Below, piece by piece: positions 29,850 to 38,247 of a stretch of 64,000 nucleotides of DNA. The notes under the pieces are model-generated. The model had not been told where the DNA came from. It searched no databases and saw only the letters and a program-made list of their open reading frames with translations. The DNA is taken from NCBI GenBank assembly GCA_000218745.1, contig GL947595.1, positions 682,532-746,531 of the forward strand, read 5' to 3'. Position 1 is the first letter of the stretch; every line of letters begins with the position of its first letter. This DNA comes from Prochlorococcus marinus bv. HNLC2 (GTDB lineage Bacteria; Cyanobacteriota; Cyanobacteriia; PCC-6307; Cyanobiaceae). Both the position numbers and the translations under genes were made by a program.

Positions 29850-30233
29850 ATGAAACTTATAGAAGACTTTGTTGAAAGATTTCATGACTTGACTTTGCCT
29901 TCAGCAGAAAAATGTTTCATCCTTGAAGAAGGGGATGATATTTATATTAAAAATTGGATACTAAATGGAAAAATTAATGGAAAAGCAAAAGATCTTTTCG
30001 AGTGGATAGAAAAAAAATATATGAATAATAAATATAGATCTCAAACAGAAGATTTTAAGATAGATGAAATTGAGAGAAGATTTTATATGAAACGTTGGCG
30101 AGTAATTATATTATTATGTGAGTATCAAAAGAAATATAGATATTATGAAAAAGCAATCAATTCAATAAAAGAAAAAAGCTTTCATCATATGAAAACAAAT
30201 GAATTTTTAGAACTTTTTGAAAAAAATGAATAA
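29850..30233 (+). CDS. hypothetical protein, 127 aa
   Basis: Helical, highly charged soluble protein (MKLIEDFVERFHDLTLPSAE ... MKRWRVIILLCEYQKKYRYY ... MKTNEFLELFEKNE). Its last codons overlap the next gene's start (ATGAATAA), so the two are translationally coupled. Function unknown. Confidence 0.6.
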   Translation: MKLIEDFVERFHDLTLPSAEKCFILEEGDDIYIKNWILNGKINGKAKDLFEWIEKKYMNNKYRSQTEDFKIDEIERRFYMKRWRVIILLCEYQKKYRYYEKAINSIKEKSFHHMKTNEFLELFEKNE

Positions 30234-30438
30234 GAAATCAAAAAATAGATATTTTGAAGAATTTGAGGAGGGGTCAAATTTGTTATGGCCTTCAGAAGAA
30301 GAAGATGAAGTTACAAGGAGATTTTATAGAGATTTATCTCATTTATCAAAGAATACTAGCCATAAAAGAAATAAATCAAATCTTATTCAACAAATAATTA
30401 AAGTAATAACTGGAAGAGGTGGCTCACCCAAAAAGTAA
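30226..30438 (+). CDS. hypothetical protein, 70 aa
   Basis: Small basic/acidic protein (MNKKSKNRYFEEFEEGSNLL ... VTRRFYRDLSHLSKNTSHKR) ending in ITGRGGSPKK. The ATG at 30226 overlaps the stop of the previous gene by 8 nt. The longer frame has a TTG at 30217. It precedes the crcB genes by 14 nt, so the four genes may share one transcript. Confidence 0.55.
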   Translation: MNKKSKNRYFEEFEEGSNLLWPSEEEDEVTRRFYRDLSHLSKNTSHKRNKSNLIQQIIKVITGRGGSPKK

Positions 30439-30452
30439 GTTATTTTAATTAA

Positions 30453-30836
30453 ATGGATATTATCCAATTATTAAAAATCTTTTTAATTGCTTTAGGAGCA
30501 ATCATTGGGGCTAATATAAGATACTTTTTTCTTCGAAAATTAGAAATTCTTAAATATAGTGAGTATAGATTATTAACTATTAATTTATTTAGTTCATTTA
30601 TCTTGGGTTTGTTATTTCCATTTTTTATTAAAACTAATTTGAAAATTGAAGAGGAATTAATATTTTTATTTTTATTTTCTTTCATTGGTAGTTTAAGTTC
30701 TTTTTCTACATTTATAAGTGATTTTTATATGTTGATATTAAATAATAATTTGAAAAGGTCCACTTTACTTATAATCTTCTCAATAGTGTTAGGGATATTA
30801 TTTTTTAATTTTGGTTACCTTATAATTTCTAATTAA
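30453..30836 (+). CDS. crcB: fluoride ion channel, first CrcB/Fluc subunit
   Basis: Dual-topology fluoride channel subunit that exports F- and prevents fluoride toxicity. 127 aa with four hydrophobic segments. Signature pieces are ALGAIIGANIRYFF (G-A-x-x-R) and FIGSLSSFSTFISDF (the family's G-x-x-x-x-F-S-T-F motif with the pore Phe residues). Paired head-to-tail with a second crcB; pairs of this kind form antiparallel heterodimers. No crcB fluoride riboswitch is visible in the short space upstream. Confidence 0.9.
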   Translation: MDIIQLLKIFLIALGAIIGANIRYFFLRKLEILKYSEYRLLTINLFSSFILGLLFPFFIKTNLKIEEELIFLFLFSFIGSLSSFSTFISDFYMLILNNNLKRSTLLIIFSIVLGILFFNFGYLIISN

Positions 30837-31184
30837 ATGTTTATAAAAATATTGAAAAATAAATATTTAATGATTTCATGTGGAGCTGTTTTTGGAGCTA
30901 TATTTAGTTGGAAAATAGATGATATTTTTATAGTTAATATATTAGGCTGTTTCATTTTAGGTTTTTTGAGTGAATTAAAAGTTTCTAAAAATATAAAGTT
31001 ATTAATTGGTTTTGGATTTTCTGGATCTTTAACTTCTTTTAGTTCTTGGATATCAAAACTTTTTTTTATTTTTCAAGATGGTTTTTATATTAAATTTATT
31101 TTAAACATCTTCTCATTTTTGCTTTTAGGATGTCTAATGTTTTTTATAGGGAAGATTTGCGGTAAAACGCAAGCTATAAAATAA
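30837..31184 (+). CDS. crcB: fluoride ion channel, second CrcB/Fluc subunit
   Basis: 115 aa with four membrane segments. CGAVFGAIFSWKI replaces the usual G-A-x-x-R-Y start, VNILGCFILGFLSE provides the conserved N-x-x-G, and GFSGSLTSFSSWISKLFF is the pore F-S-S-F-type motif. The ATG follows the stop of the first copy directly (TAAATG). The two proteins are diverged, as expected for a heterodimeric Fluc whose subunits fixed opposite topologies. Confidence 0.88.
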   Translation: MFIKILKNKYLMISCGAVFGAIFSWKIDDIFIVNILGCFILGFLSELKVSKNIKLLIGFGFSGSLTSFSSWISKLFFIFQDGFYIKFILNIFSFLLLGCLMFFIGKICGKTQAIK

Positions 31185-31391
31185 TCCCTTTTAGCAAATG
31201 AATTTAATATAAAAGTAAATTGAAGATATTAAATTTTTTAGAGTTAATTGAAAATAGATTCAGGAAATTATGCGCCTAGATTATGAAGAAAGTTTTAATG
31301 TGTAGAATTCAATTTTATATATTCTAAGTGTATTATTTGAATGCTTCATTTTTATAGCTAACCTAAGAATTATGTTTGATATTAAAAATTT

Positions 31392-31517
31392 ATGACATCT
31401 AAAATAAAAGATTTTCTAGATAAATTCTTTGATTTGTGTAGGGAATATCAGACAGATATCCCCCCACATAAAATGGCCGAGATTTTAAGAGATTATGCAG
31501 ATAGATTAGATGGATAA
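31392..31517 (+). CDS. small soluble protein, 41 aa
   Basis: MTSKIKDFLDKFFDLCREYQ TDIPPHKMAEILRDYADRLD G. Two amphipathic helices separated by a PP turn. Clean start and stop and a well-balanced composition support coding. No family recognised. Confidence 0.55.
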   Translation: MTSKIKDFLDKFFDLCREYQTDIPPHKMAEILRDYADRLDG

Positions 31518-32105
31518 ACTTAAAAAGCTTATCTTTTCATAGGTATATCTAGAAATATTACCTATTAAAAGAAATCTCTTAAATTATAAATATCTTAAAA
31601 ATTTATAAATTTATGAGTTTATATATTAAAAAAGAGAACTGATAAAACAGTTCTCTTTCTTGGAATCAATTTGAATTATAACTTGCTAGTTAAAGCTATT
31701 TATTCGCAGATTAAATACCATTTAATCATAATATTTAACTGAGAGGATTCAGGGATACAATACGATAATTCTTGCTCCTGATGTCGCTGGTAATTATAGA
31801 GCGAAGTCTTATCAGACTTTTTGATGAACTAGATTTATCGTGATAATCCCAATCTCGGGAAAACACTAAATTTCAGGCGGACTTTCAATCATTTTGAAGA
31901 TTGCCTCCAACTCAACATGTTGAATTTACCTCGGGATAGAAATATAAGTAAATCCGTGTTTATGCTGATTTACTTTTTAGACCAAACTATCTGAGAATAT
32001 AAATGACGTGCCTTTTTTCTATCTTTTTAACTTTTAAAAGTAATATTTGTTTTCTTGACGTAGTTGTTTAATTCGTTTTTATAAGTATATATATTAATTT
32101 TCTAA
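31518..32105. other. 588-nt region without a conventional gene, possible RNA gene
   Basis: The 31735-31960 part has visibly more G and C than the flanks and contains short inverted repeats (for example AAGTCT/AGACTT at 31804-31819 followed by five T, and the palindrome CAACATGTTG near 31913). A strong terminator on the minus strand lies at 31626-31660. Short protein-like frames occur on both strands but none has a start and reasonable length. I consider a small RNA or a degraded gene likeliest. Confidence 0.4.
31626..31660 (-). terminator. strong intrinsic terminator, best on the minus strand
   Basis: AAAGAGAACTG (31631-31641) pairs perfectly with CAGTTCTCTTT (31648-31658), loop ATAAAA. Read on the minus strand the stem is followed by six T; on the plus strand the T-tract is weaker. 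There is no annotated minus-strand gene upstream of it for 700 nt, which implies an unannotated transcript in 31660-32000. Confidence 0.75.
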
Positions 32106-32228
32106 ATGATTAAATTAATTGCATTTTTATTGCTTGCCCTTTTCGCCACATATATGGAATCAATAATTACTTTCGCAAAATTAGGTAAAATAAGAGTTAT
32201 TCCAATTTCTAATCAGTTGCCTTCTTGA
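32106..32228 (+). CDS. small membrane/secreted protein, 40 aa
   Basis: MIKLIAFLLLALFATYMESI then ITFAKLGKIRVIPISNQLPS. One hydrophobic helix at the N-terminus, possibly a signal anchor. The stop is 4 nt before the next gene. Function unknown. Confidence 0.5.
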   Translation: MIKLIAFLLLALFATYMESIITFAKLGKIRVIPISNQLPS

Positions 32229-32232
32229 AGCA

Positions 32233-32493
32233 ATGGATGATAATAAGCCTAATCTTGATCATCAATGGACTAAAGAAATACGTAATAAATTTAATTTATT
32301 TATAAAAGAAAAAAAACCATCTTTTAAGGAATGCAAAGTATTTCTAAAGAAATTAGGTCTTGATTTAAGTGAAACTAACCTAAGATTTGCAGCTGGTATA
32401 TATATTTTTGAAAAATATGATGCTAGGCACACCGTAGAGGAGATTAGGGAAATAATTGCAGATGAAATAGATGAATTAATAAATGAAGACTAA
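32233..32493 (+). CDS. conserved hypothetical protein, 86 aa
   Basis: Soluble helical protein: MDDNKPNLDHQWTKEIRNKF, FKECKVFLKKLGLDLSETNL, and an acidic C-terminal helix (TVEEIREIIADEIDELINED). It converges with psaC. Not recognised. Confidence 0.65.
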   Translation: MDDNKPNLDHQWTKEIRNKFNLFIKEKKPSFKECKVFLKKLGLDLSETNLRFAAGIYIFEKYDARHTVEEIREIIADEIDELINED

Positions 32494-32529
32494 TAAATAT
32501 ATTTAACTTCTTTAACTATAGGAATTAAA

Positions 32530-33386
<857 letters not shown>

Positions 33387-33569
33387 TTAATAATCCATAT
33401 TGTAATCGGAAGGACTACCTGTCAAAGAGCAAACAACTGATTCTTCTTCTTTCATTTGCCTTATATCTGTAATAGGCCTTCCCATTTTTTTTAAATTTTC
33501 AATATCTTGAATGGTCTGACATCGAGCAATTGTTTTACCCTCTTTGTCGTAGCAAATGTAGTAAGTCAT
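33387..33569 (-). CDS. hypothetical protein, 60 aa
   Basis: Small soluble protein (MTYYICYDKEGKTIARCQTI QDIENLKKMGRPITDIRQMK ...) with three Cys and a beta-beta-alpha look. It has a good ribosome site (AAAAGGAGTAAG on the coding strand region nearby is for the opposite direction, so its own site is unclear). Function unknown. Confidence 0.6.
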   Translation of the reverse strand: MTYYICYDKEGKTIARCQTIQDIENLKKMGRPITDIRQMKEEESVVCSLTGSPSDYNMDY

Positions 33570-33775
33570 ATCTTAAAAGGAGTAAGATTAAGATTCATAG
33601 GTAGATGAGTCGAATTTCTATAATTATCTCGACTAATCTATTTCCACTCTAGGTCAGCTTTAAGAATATGTTTAAAAATAAATGTTCCTTTTCCCGTACC
33701 TTATTATTCCTCTAACCCCCCTATAAATTTCCATGAATATGAAGGAAAATATAGTTATCAAGTTTGGAGGTTTAA

Positions 33776-33916
33776 ATGAAATTATTAAATCAATTTACAA
33801 TACTCAAAAAAAATTTTAGAGACATTGATTTTGTAAAAAAAGATAAATTTGATTATTGGAAGAATGAATGTAAGGAGCATCCAACTAGTCAGCATTGTTT
33901 AGTTTATTGTGATTAG
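33776..33916 (+). CDS. small soluble protein, 46 aa, three C-terminal Cys
   Basis: MKLLNQFTILKKNFRDIDFV KKDKFDYWKNECKEHPTSQH CLVYCD. A near-perfect Shine-Dalgarno (TTTGGAGG) sits 5 nt before the ATG, unusual for this AT-rich genome and decisive for the start. The end E-C-x8-C-x3-C could bind metal or form a disulfide. I recall similar picocyanobacterial micro-proteins, but no function. Confidence 0.65.
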   Translation: MKLLNQFTILKKNFRDIDFVKKDKFDYWKNECKEHPTSQHCLVYCD

Positions 33917-33990
33917 GACTCAATCTATTACGTTTAATTTTTATTAGGCATCACAACAAAATAATCTCTTATTAAAAAAGGAGTAAGTAA

Positions 33991-34083
33991 ATGACAAATC
34001 TATTAATTGAAATTCTTTTTTGGGTAATTTTATTAACCTACATTGGAATTAGATTTACAAAGACTTATAAAGCCATTGGATAG
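33991..34083 (+). CDS. small membrane protein, 30 aa
   Basis: MTNLLIEILFWVILLTYIGI RFTKTYKAIG. One transmembrane helix and a short basic tail. A strong ribosome site (AAAAAAGGAG) lies 7 nt before the ATG. Family unknown. Confidence 0.55.
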   Translation: MTNLLIEILFWVILLTYIGIRFTKTYKAIG

Positions 34084-34128
34084 CAATATTAATAGGAGAT
34101 TTATACAAAAGATTATTGATTTTTTTAA

Positions 34129-34323
34129 TTAATTGGTTTAGCTCTATTAGCTCTTCTTACAGCTTTTCTTAAAATATTATTTTTAATAGAAAGATCAGAA
34201 ATACAGTATAGAGCTAAGAAGAAAATTAATTTTGCAAAAAATGAAATTTGCATAATAAAAAAACAACTCTACTTACATCAAAGCAAAAAATATAAATTAA
34301 TCAAACATTTTTTTGATAAATAA
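34129..34323 (+). pseudogene. start-less ORF for a basic membrane peptide
   Basis: An open frame of 64 codons reads LIGLALLALLTAFLKILFLI then ERSEIQYRAKKKINFAKNEI and a Lys-rich tail. It looks like a real single-span protein. However, a TAA sits immediately upstream in frame and no ATG, GTG or TTG is available, although a ribosome site (AATAGGAG) lies 27-34 nt earlier. Either it is a decayed gene, the TAA is a sequence error, or a rare start (ATT) is used. Confidence 0.4.
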
Positions 34324-34362
34324 TCTTTATATTTGATTTATTAATATCCTCTTTTTATAAAT

Positions 34363-34389
34363 AAAAAAAGGGGATTTACCCCTTTTTTT
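34363..34389. terminator. perfect bidirectional terminator
   Basis: AAAAAAAGGGG (34363-34373) pairs with CCCCTTTTTTT (34379-34389) around ATTTA. It serves both the plus-strand micro-genes upstream and the minus-strand 51-aa gene whose stop lies 30 nt away. Confidence 0.9.
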
Positions 34390-34418
34390 GATCAGCTGTC
34401 AACCTTTAAGATTTTAAA

Positions 34419-34574
34419 TTATCCTGAACAAGAAAATGCTCCTGCTAAAATATTTTTAAAAATAGGTGCTTGTCCTAGTGCATACAAGAAGAAACTTGAT
34501 GAAGCAATTGTAAAAGCAATTTTAGATGATCTATTAATCTTTAAATTTGAAACTTTTGTTAAAGCAGAATTCAT
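34419..34574 (-). CDS. small secreted or membrane protein, 51 aa
   Basis: MNSALTKVSNLKINRSSKIA FTIASSSFFLYALGQAPIFK NILAGAFSCSG. A basic N-terminus precedes one moderately hydrophobic helix. The placement of a terminator just beyond its stop supports a real transcript. Function unknown. Confidence 0.55.
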   Translation of the reverse strand: MNSALTKVSNLKINRSSKIAFTIASSSFFLYALGQAPIFKNILAGAFSCSG

Positions 34575-34680
34575 TTTTAAATATTTGTATTAAATGAATA
34601 ATAACCTAATTTAAAAATTTATTTGCATCAAAAGACACAAAATTCTATTAATTTTAAATTTTGATTATTATCGTTTTTTA

Positions 34681-34740
34681 TTAATCCTCAAGCTGCTCTC
34701 AAATCGTTCCAGAAGAGTACGGCAATTTATCTTGAGACTA
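34681..34740. other. candidate structured element upstream of the DUF3303 gene
   Basis: GC-richer patch in AT-rich DNA. CTCAAG (34687-34692) can pair with CTTGAG (34731-34736), and an inner CTCT/AGAG pair lies inside. It lies about 100 nt upstream of the DUF3303 start. It could be a small RNA or leader; no known class matched. Confidence 0.3.
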
Positions 34741-34840
34741 TTATATTTAATTTTCATCTATAAAATTTTAATTTAGAGATATTTTAAACACTTCTAGAAT
34801 TAATCTTTTTAAATTAATTACTTAATTATAATTTTTTTGT

Positions 34841-35161
34841 ATGGCTTATTATCATGTGCATGGATTAATTCCTGATGGGATTTCTCAGTCTGAGGGTTAT
34901 AAAGTGTTTGAGCAATATATTGCTTCTGGAGCTCCTAAAGATAACTTTGATGGATTTGAATTAATAAGTAGATTCCATGCACCTGAAACAGGTGAGGTTT
35001 TTGTTATTTTCAAGGCAGATAGTCATCTAGCAATATCAGAACATTTTGGTGTCTGGAGAGCAAAATTTGGAGTTGAATGGAATATCACAGCTGTTTTAAA
35101 TGATGATGAAGTAATTAAAAGAAATAAGCAAGTTGCTGATGCAGCTGCAGAAATGGGGTAA
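34841..35161 (+). CDS. DUF3303 family protein
   Basis: Soluble 106-aa protein of the ferredoxin-like/dimeric alpha-beta barrel type: MAYYHVHGLIPDGISQSEGY, then FELISRFHAPETGEVFVIFK, ISEHFGVWRAKFGVEWNITA and VLNDDEVIKRNKQV. The sequence fits DUF3303, common in marine cyanobacteria. Related folds often bind small molecules, but no function is established to my knowledge. Better codon use than its flanks and a conserved ending suggest good expression. Confidence 0.75.
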   Translation: MAYYHVHGLIPDGISQSEGYKVFEQYIASGAPKDNFDGFELISRFHAPETGEVFVIFKADSHLAISEHFGVWRAKFGVEWNITAVLNDDEVIKRNKQVADAAAEMG

Positions 35162-35189
35162 TTTGTTTCATTGACAGCCTATATAAAAT

Positions 35190-35213
35190 AAGGAGCAGAT
35201 AGCTCCTTTTTTT
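35190..35213 (+). terminator. intrinsic terminator touching the next start codon
   Basis: AAGGAGC (35190-35196) pairs with GCTCCTT (35202-35208), followed by seven T (35207-35213). The next gene's ATG begins at 35214. The hairpin contains AAGGAG, the only Shine-Dalgarno-like stretch before that ATG, though at 18 nt it is too far for ordinary use. It ends the DUF3303 transcript and may control entry into the DUF3764 gene. Confidence 0.8.
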
Positions 35214-35519
35214 ATGTCTTGCTCCGTTACCTCAGTTTTCACTTTTAAAATTGAAAGTACTTTCAATGAGTGGGTTGCAATATTTGATAGTGAAGAGGCA
35301 GAAAAAAGACATGCAGAATTTGATATCAAGCCACTTTATAGAGGTGTAAGCAAGGATGATCCTCAAAAGGTTATTGTTATTCATCAGGCTCCAGAAGGTA
35401 ATGTACAAAAGTTTGTTGAAGCTAATGGTGACTGGATGGCAACCCATAGAGTTGACCTCTCAACGATGAATGAATCTTCTTGGACTGCTTCATTATCGAA
35501 GGATAATTGTTGTGATTAA
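35214..35519 (+). CDS. DUF3764 family protein
   Basis: 101-aa soluble protein: VFTFKIESTFNEWVAIFDSE, then FDIKPLYRGVSKDDPQKVIV IHQAPEGNVQKFVEAN and a Cys-Cys near the end. The pattern matches picocyanobacterial DUF3764 as I remember it. The fold is again dimeric alpha-beta barrel like, related in style to its neighbour DUF3303, so the two may be ancient relatives (inference). The start codon sits right at the end of a terminator. Confidence 0.75.
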   Translation: MSCSVTSVFTFKIESTFNEWVAIFDSEEAEKRHAEFDIKPLYRGVSKDDPQKVIVIHQAPEGNVQKFVEANGDWMATHRVDLSTMNESSWTASLSKDNCCD

Positions 35520-35523
35520 ATTA

Positions 35524-35616
35524 TTAAGTTTCCTTTTTGCCTTTAAGAATCATTAGTAAAGGCAGACAAATAAGCATAAGACTTCCATCAATTAATAAAA
35601 AAGTATTTAAATTCAT
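35524..35616 (-). CDS. small membrane protein, 30 aa
   Basis: MNLNTFLLIDGSLMLICLPL LMILKGKKET. One transmembrane helix and a basic tail. Located just downstream of the 53-aa gene on the same strand. Function unknown. Confidence 0.5.
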   Translation of the reverse strand: MNLNTFLLIDGSLMLICLPLLMILKGKKET

Positions 35617-35644
35617 TTATCTATACCTTCAGGAGTATATTCCA

Positions 35645-35806
35645 TTAGAGGGGTATCCCTTTTTTTACTGAATGTTTTTTCATGTCCTCCATCTGTTTTT
35701 TGATTTTGTTGTAATAGGCTATCTCTTCAGGGTTCTCGGAACCCAGACCATAATTCATAGTCGCTGCAATATAAATTCTGTGCATCCGGTATGGCGATAG
35801 AGGCAT
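35645..35806 (-). CDS. small soluble protein, 53 aa
   Basis: MPLSPYRMHRIYIAATMNYG LGSENPEEIAYYNKIKKQME DMKKHSVKKGIPL. Codon use and base composition are GC-richer than the surroundings, which together with the coherent frame indicate a real gene. A shorter start at 35785 (MHRIYIAAT) is possible. Family not identified. Confidence 0.6.
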   Translation of the reverse strand: MPLSPYRMHRIYIAATMNYGLGSENPEEIAYYNKIKKQMEDMKKHSVKKGIPL

Positions 35807-36060
35807 AATTATAGACAACCTCTAATCAATATATTTGAATTTGAGTCAAATGATGATCCCTTAACTATTCAGATCTGGAAAAGTTCTCTCGTCGGGATAA
35901 GGAATGAAAAGTTAAGATACCCTATTACTGCTTTTGTTGGTTATTTCTGATTAAAAAGAACATTTTTCGGGAACTTTTTTATTTTTGAAATTAGCTTATA
36001 CTGAAGCCTACTGAAAGATGTTTTTCGCATTAAATCCAGTATTCAAGCTACTTAAGCAAT
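35807..36060. other. intergenic region, weakly structured
   Basis: 254 nt between the 53-aa gene and the tRNA terminator. A plus-strand open frame (ending near 35951) reads like protein for about 45 residues but has no start codon and faces the 53-aa gene's upstream region; I do not annotate it. Confidence 0.4.
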
Positions 36061-36081
36061 AAAAAAAGACTCTTATGAGTC
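36060..36081 (-). terminator. terminator of the tRNA-Tyr/tRNA-Thr transcript
   Basis: GACTC (36068-36072) pairs with GAGTC (36077-36081) around TTAT; on the minus strand seven T follow. It lies 41 nt after tRNA-Thr in the direction of transcription. Confidence 0.7.
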
Positions 36082-36121
36082 CTTATGAATGCTAGTTATG
36101 TTCTATGGATTGCTTTTACTA

Positions 36122-36193
36122 TGCCCTCGTCGGGACTTGAACCCGAGACCTCACCCTTACCAAGGGTGTGCTCTACCGCTGAGCTACAAGGGC
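36122..36193 (-). tRNA. tRNA-Thr (GGT)
   Basis: 72-nt cloverleaf on the minus strand: acceptor GCCCTTG pairing with CGAGGGC, D-arm TAGCTCAGCGGTAGAGCA, anticodon loop CTTGGTA with anticodon GGT, and T-arm GGTTCAAGTCC. It is transcribed after tRNA-Tyr with 11 nt between them. Confidence 0.96.
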
Positions 36194-36204
36194 TAAATTA
36201 AAAG

Positions 36205-36286
36205 TGGGCCGGGTTGGATTTGAACCAACGTAGGCAGAGCCAGCGGATTTACAGTCCGCCCCCTTTAACCACTCGGGCACCGACCC
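36205..36286 (-). tRNA. tRNA-Tyr (GTA)
   Basis: Class II tRNA of 82 nt on the minus strand with a long variable arm. The acceptor GGGTCGG pairs with CCGGCCC, the anticodon loop CTGTAAA gives anticodon GTA, and the T-arm is GGTTCAAATCC. Confidence 0.96.
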
Positions 36287-36387
36287 CCACCTTTAAAAAT
36301 TTATCAGTTAATGGTCACTTTGTGCACAAATGTTTTGGTTTTTTTCTTTTTTTATAGATACGATTTGAAAAGATAGGCATTCTAAGA

Positions 36388-36825
36388 ATGGATATTTTAT
36401 TAATAAATGGTCCTAATCTGAATTTATTAGGGACAAGAGAACCAGAAATATATGGCTCGAAAACATTAAGCCAGGTTGAATCTGAATTATTAGAAGTTGC
36501 TGATAAAAATAAGATAAATTTGGAATGCTTCCAAAGTAATCATGAAGGAGAGATTGTTGATAAGATTCAAAATTGCATTAAAAAAACAAAAGGAATATTA
36601 ATTAATGCTGGTGCTTTTACTCATACTTCAATTTCTATAAGAGATGCATTAGTAGGTTCAAATATTCCATTCATTGAGCTTCATATATCTAATATTTTTA
36701 AGAGAGAGGATTTTAGAAAAGAGTCATATCTTACTGATAAAGCCCTAGGAATAATAAGTGGTTTTGGAATTAATAGTTATTTTTTGGCCTTGGATGCAAT
36801 TATTACTCATTTAAGAGATAACTAA
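36388..36825 (+). CDS. aroQ: type II 3-dehydroquinate dehydratase
   Basis: Third step of the shikimate pathway, converting 3-dehydroquinate to 3-dehydroshikimate. The 145-aa length is that of the small dodecameric type II enzyme. [20 protein letters not shown] carries the catalytic Tyr and Arg region, [13 protein letters not shown] is the second motif, [18 protein letters not shown] provides the Asn/Ala/His set, and [15 protein letters not shown] closes the substrate site. Directly followed by the miaE-like gene with 2 nt between. Confidence 0.96.
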   Translation: MDILLINGPNLNLLGTREPEIYGSKTLSQVESELLEVADKNKINLECFQSNHEGEIVDKIQNCIKKTKGILINAGAFTHTSISIRDALVGSNIPFIELHISNIFKREDFRKESYLTDKALGIISGFGINSYFLALDAIITHLRDN

Positions 36826-36827
36826 TT

Positions 36828-37436
36828 GTGATAATTGATATTAAAAGGCCATCATTTCATATCAAGCATTTAAGTGCGATTTCCTCAGATAAATGGATAA
36901 AAATGGCTATCGAAAATCCTATTGAAATACTTATTGATCATGCTCATTGTGAAAAAAAAGCTGCAGGTGTGGCAATACAATTAATGTTTAGATATCCCAC
37001 AGAGCCAAATCTTTCTGAGGTTTTGAGTCCAATTGCCAGAGAAGAGCTTGAACATTTCGAAAAAATGTTGTCTTTCCTTAAAGAAAGAGGAATTTCATTG
37101 AAAGCTTTAAAACCTCCACCTTATGGAGCTGAACTTGCAAAAAACATTAGGAAAGAAGAACCCTTAAGAATGCTTGATAGCTTTTTGATAGCGGGAATAA
37201 TTGAAGCAAGAAGTCATGAGAGATTAAGCATTCTTGCATTGAATTCAAAAGAAAGCGCAACTAGAGATCTTTATCAATCTTTAGTTGAGAGTGAAGCTAG
37301 ACATTTTGGAGTATATTGGAAACTCGCACAAAGCAAATTTGATAAAGAAGAAACTTTTAAAAGATTAGATCAATTAGTAAAAAAAGAGGAAGAAATACTT
37401 TCTAGCACCTTTTCAATGCCAAGAATACATAGTTAG
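36828..37436 (+). CDS. miaE: MiaE-like tRNA-(ms2io6A)-hydroxylase
   Basis: Di-iron ferritin-like monooxygenase that hydroxylates the isopentenyl group of 2-methylthio-N6-isopentenyladenosine at tRNA position 37. IDHAHCEKKAAGVAIQLMFR, then EELEHFEKML (E-x-x-H), and IIEARSHERL with ESEARHFGVYWK supply the Glu and His ligands. At 202 aa it fits the family. The start is GTG, 2 nt after aroQ, so the genes are co-transcribed. Cyanobacterial MiaE-like proteins are less studied than the enterobacterial enzyme. Confidence 0.9.
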   Translation: MIIDIKRPSFHIKHLSAISSDKWIKMAIENPIEILIDHAHCEKKAAGVAIQLMFRYPTEPNLSEVLSPIAREELEHFEKMLSFLKERGISLKALKPPPYGAELAKNIRKEEPLRMLDSFLIAGIIEARSHERLSILALNSKESATRDLYQSLVESEARHFGVYWKLAQSKFDKEETFKRLDQLVKKEEEILSSTFSMPRIHS

Positions 37437-37463
37437 TAAAGGTAAGACTAAAGTAAATTAATT

Positions 37464-38214
37464 ATGAAAAAGATAAATATATTTTTTAAAAACAATTTTT
37501 TTTCTAAGAAAAATAATGCACTTTTAACCGTCGTTGGTGTTGGTCCAGGAGATCCAAATTATTTAACTATGGCAGCAATAAAGGCTATTAGAAAATCAAA
37601 AGTTGTTTTTTACCCCGTATCCGGATTTGATAAAGAAAGTTTTTCACTGAAAATAGTAAAAAAATATTTAAGGTTTAAAAAGAAAATACCCATTATCTTC
37701 CCTATGGGAAGAAAAGATCATAATCCCCAGGAAATATGGAAAAAAGCAGCGGAAATAATTGTTGAAAATATTACTAGACATAAAAAAGTTGTACTGCTCT
37801 GCTTGGGAGATACTTCTATTTTTGCAAGTTCCTCTTACATAATTAATGAGATAAAAGAAAATTATCCACAAGTAAAAATAAATTTAATTCCTGGAATTTC
37901 ATCAGTTTCATTAGCGGCGGCACTAGGCAATTTTCAACTGATTAATCAAGGAGAAACTTTAGAAATATTAGAATGCCCCGATAATTTAGATGATTTAATT
38001 AATTCAATAAAAGATAAGAAAAATTGCGTTTTAGCAATTATGAAAGTTGGTAAAAGATGGCAAAGTGTCAAAAAGGTTTTGAAGGACGAATAATATTTTA
38101 GATAAAGCTGTCTTAGCAGTAAATTTAGGTATGGAAAATCAATTTATTGATAAAGCATCTAAAAATAATTCTGATGAAATACCATATTTTTCATTGCTTT
38201 TGATAAGAATATAA
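37464..38214 (+). pseudogene. cobI: precorrin-2 C20-methyltransferase, frameshifted
   Basis: SAM-dependent methylase of the cobalamin pathway. TVVGVGPGDPNYLTMAAIKA is the tetrapyrrole-methylase N-terminal motif, PVSGFDKESF and ILPMGR-like IIFPMGRKDHNP follow, VVLLCLGDTSIFASSSYIIN and LIPGISSVSLAAALGN complete the fold. The frame stops at 38093 after VLKDE, but one base fewer near 38086-38090 continues as NNILDKAVLAVNLGMENQFI and ends SLLLIRI at 38214, the usual 250-aa length. As sequenced the last 41 residues are lost. Confidence 0.9.
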
Positions 38215-38247
38215 AACTTGAGAAGGGAATTCTTTCAAAAGTATTTT

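Larger units (their letters stand above)
33570..34840. other. 1.27-kb stretch with only micro-genes
   Basis: No gene above 60 codons. It contains two well-initiated plus-strand micro-genes (33776-33916 and 33991-34083), a start-less ORF (34129-34323), a perfect terminator (34363-34389), a minus-strand micro-gene (34419-34574) and a structured GC-richer patch (34681-34740), each listed separately. Confidence 0.7.

Noticed and set aside
31740-31960. tmRNA, 6S, SRP or RNase P RNA
   Set aside because: None of the conserved core motifs of these RNAs could be found, so the region is left as an unassigned candidate.
35806-35951. Plus-strand protein-like frame (…PLINIFEFESNDDPLTIQIW…)
   Set aside because: No start codon, short, and it abuts the start of the opposing 53-aa gene; kept only as a note.
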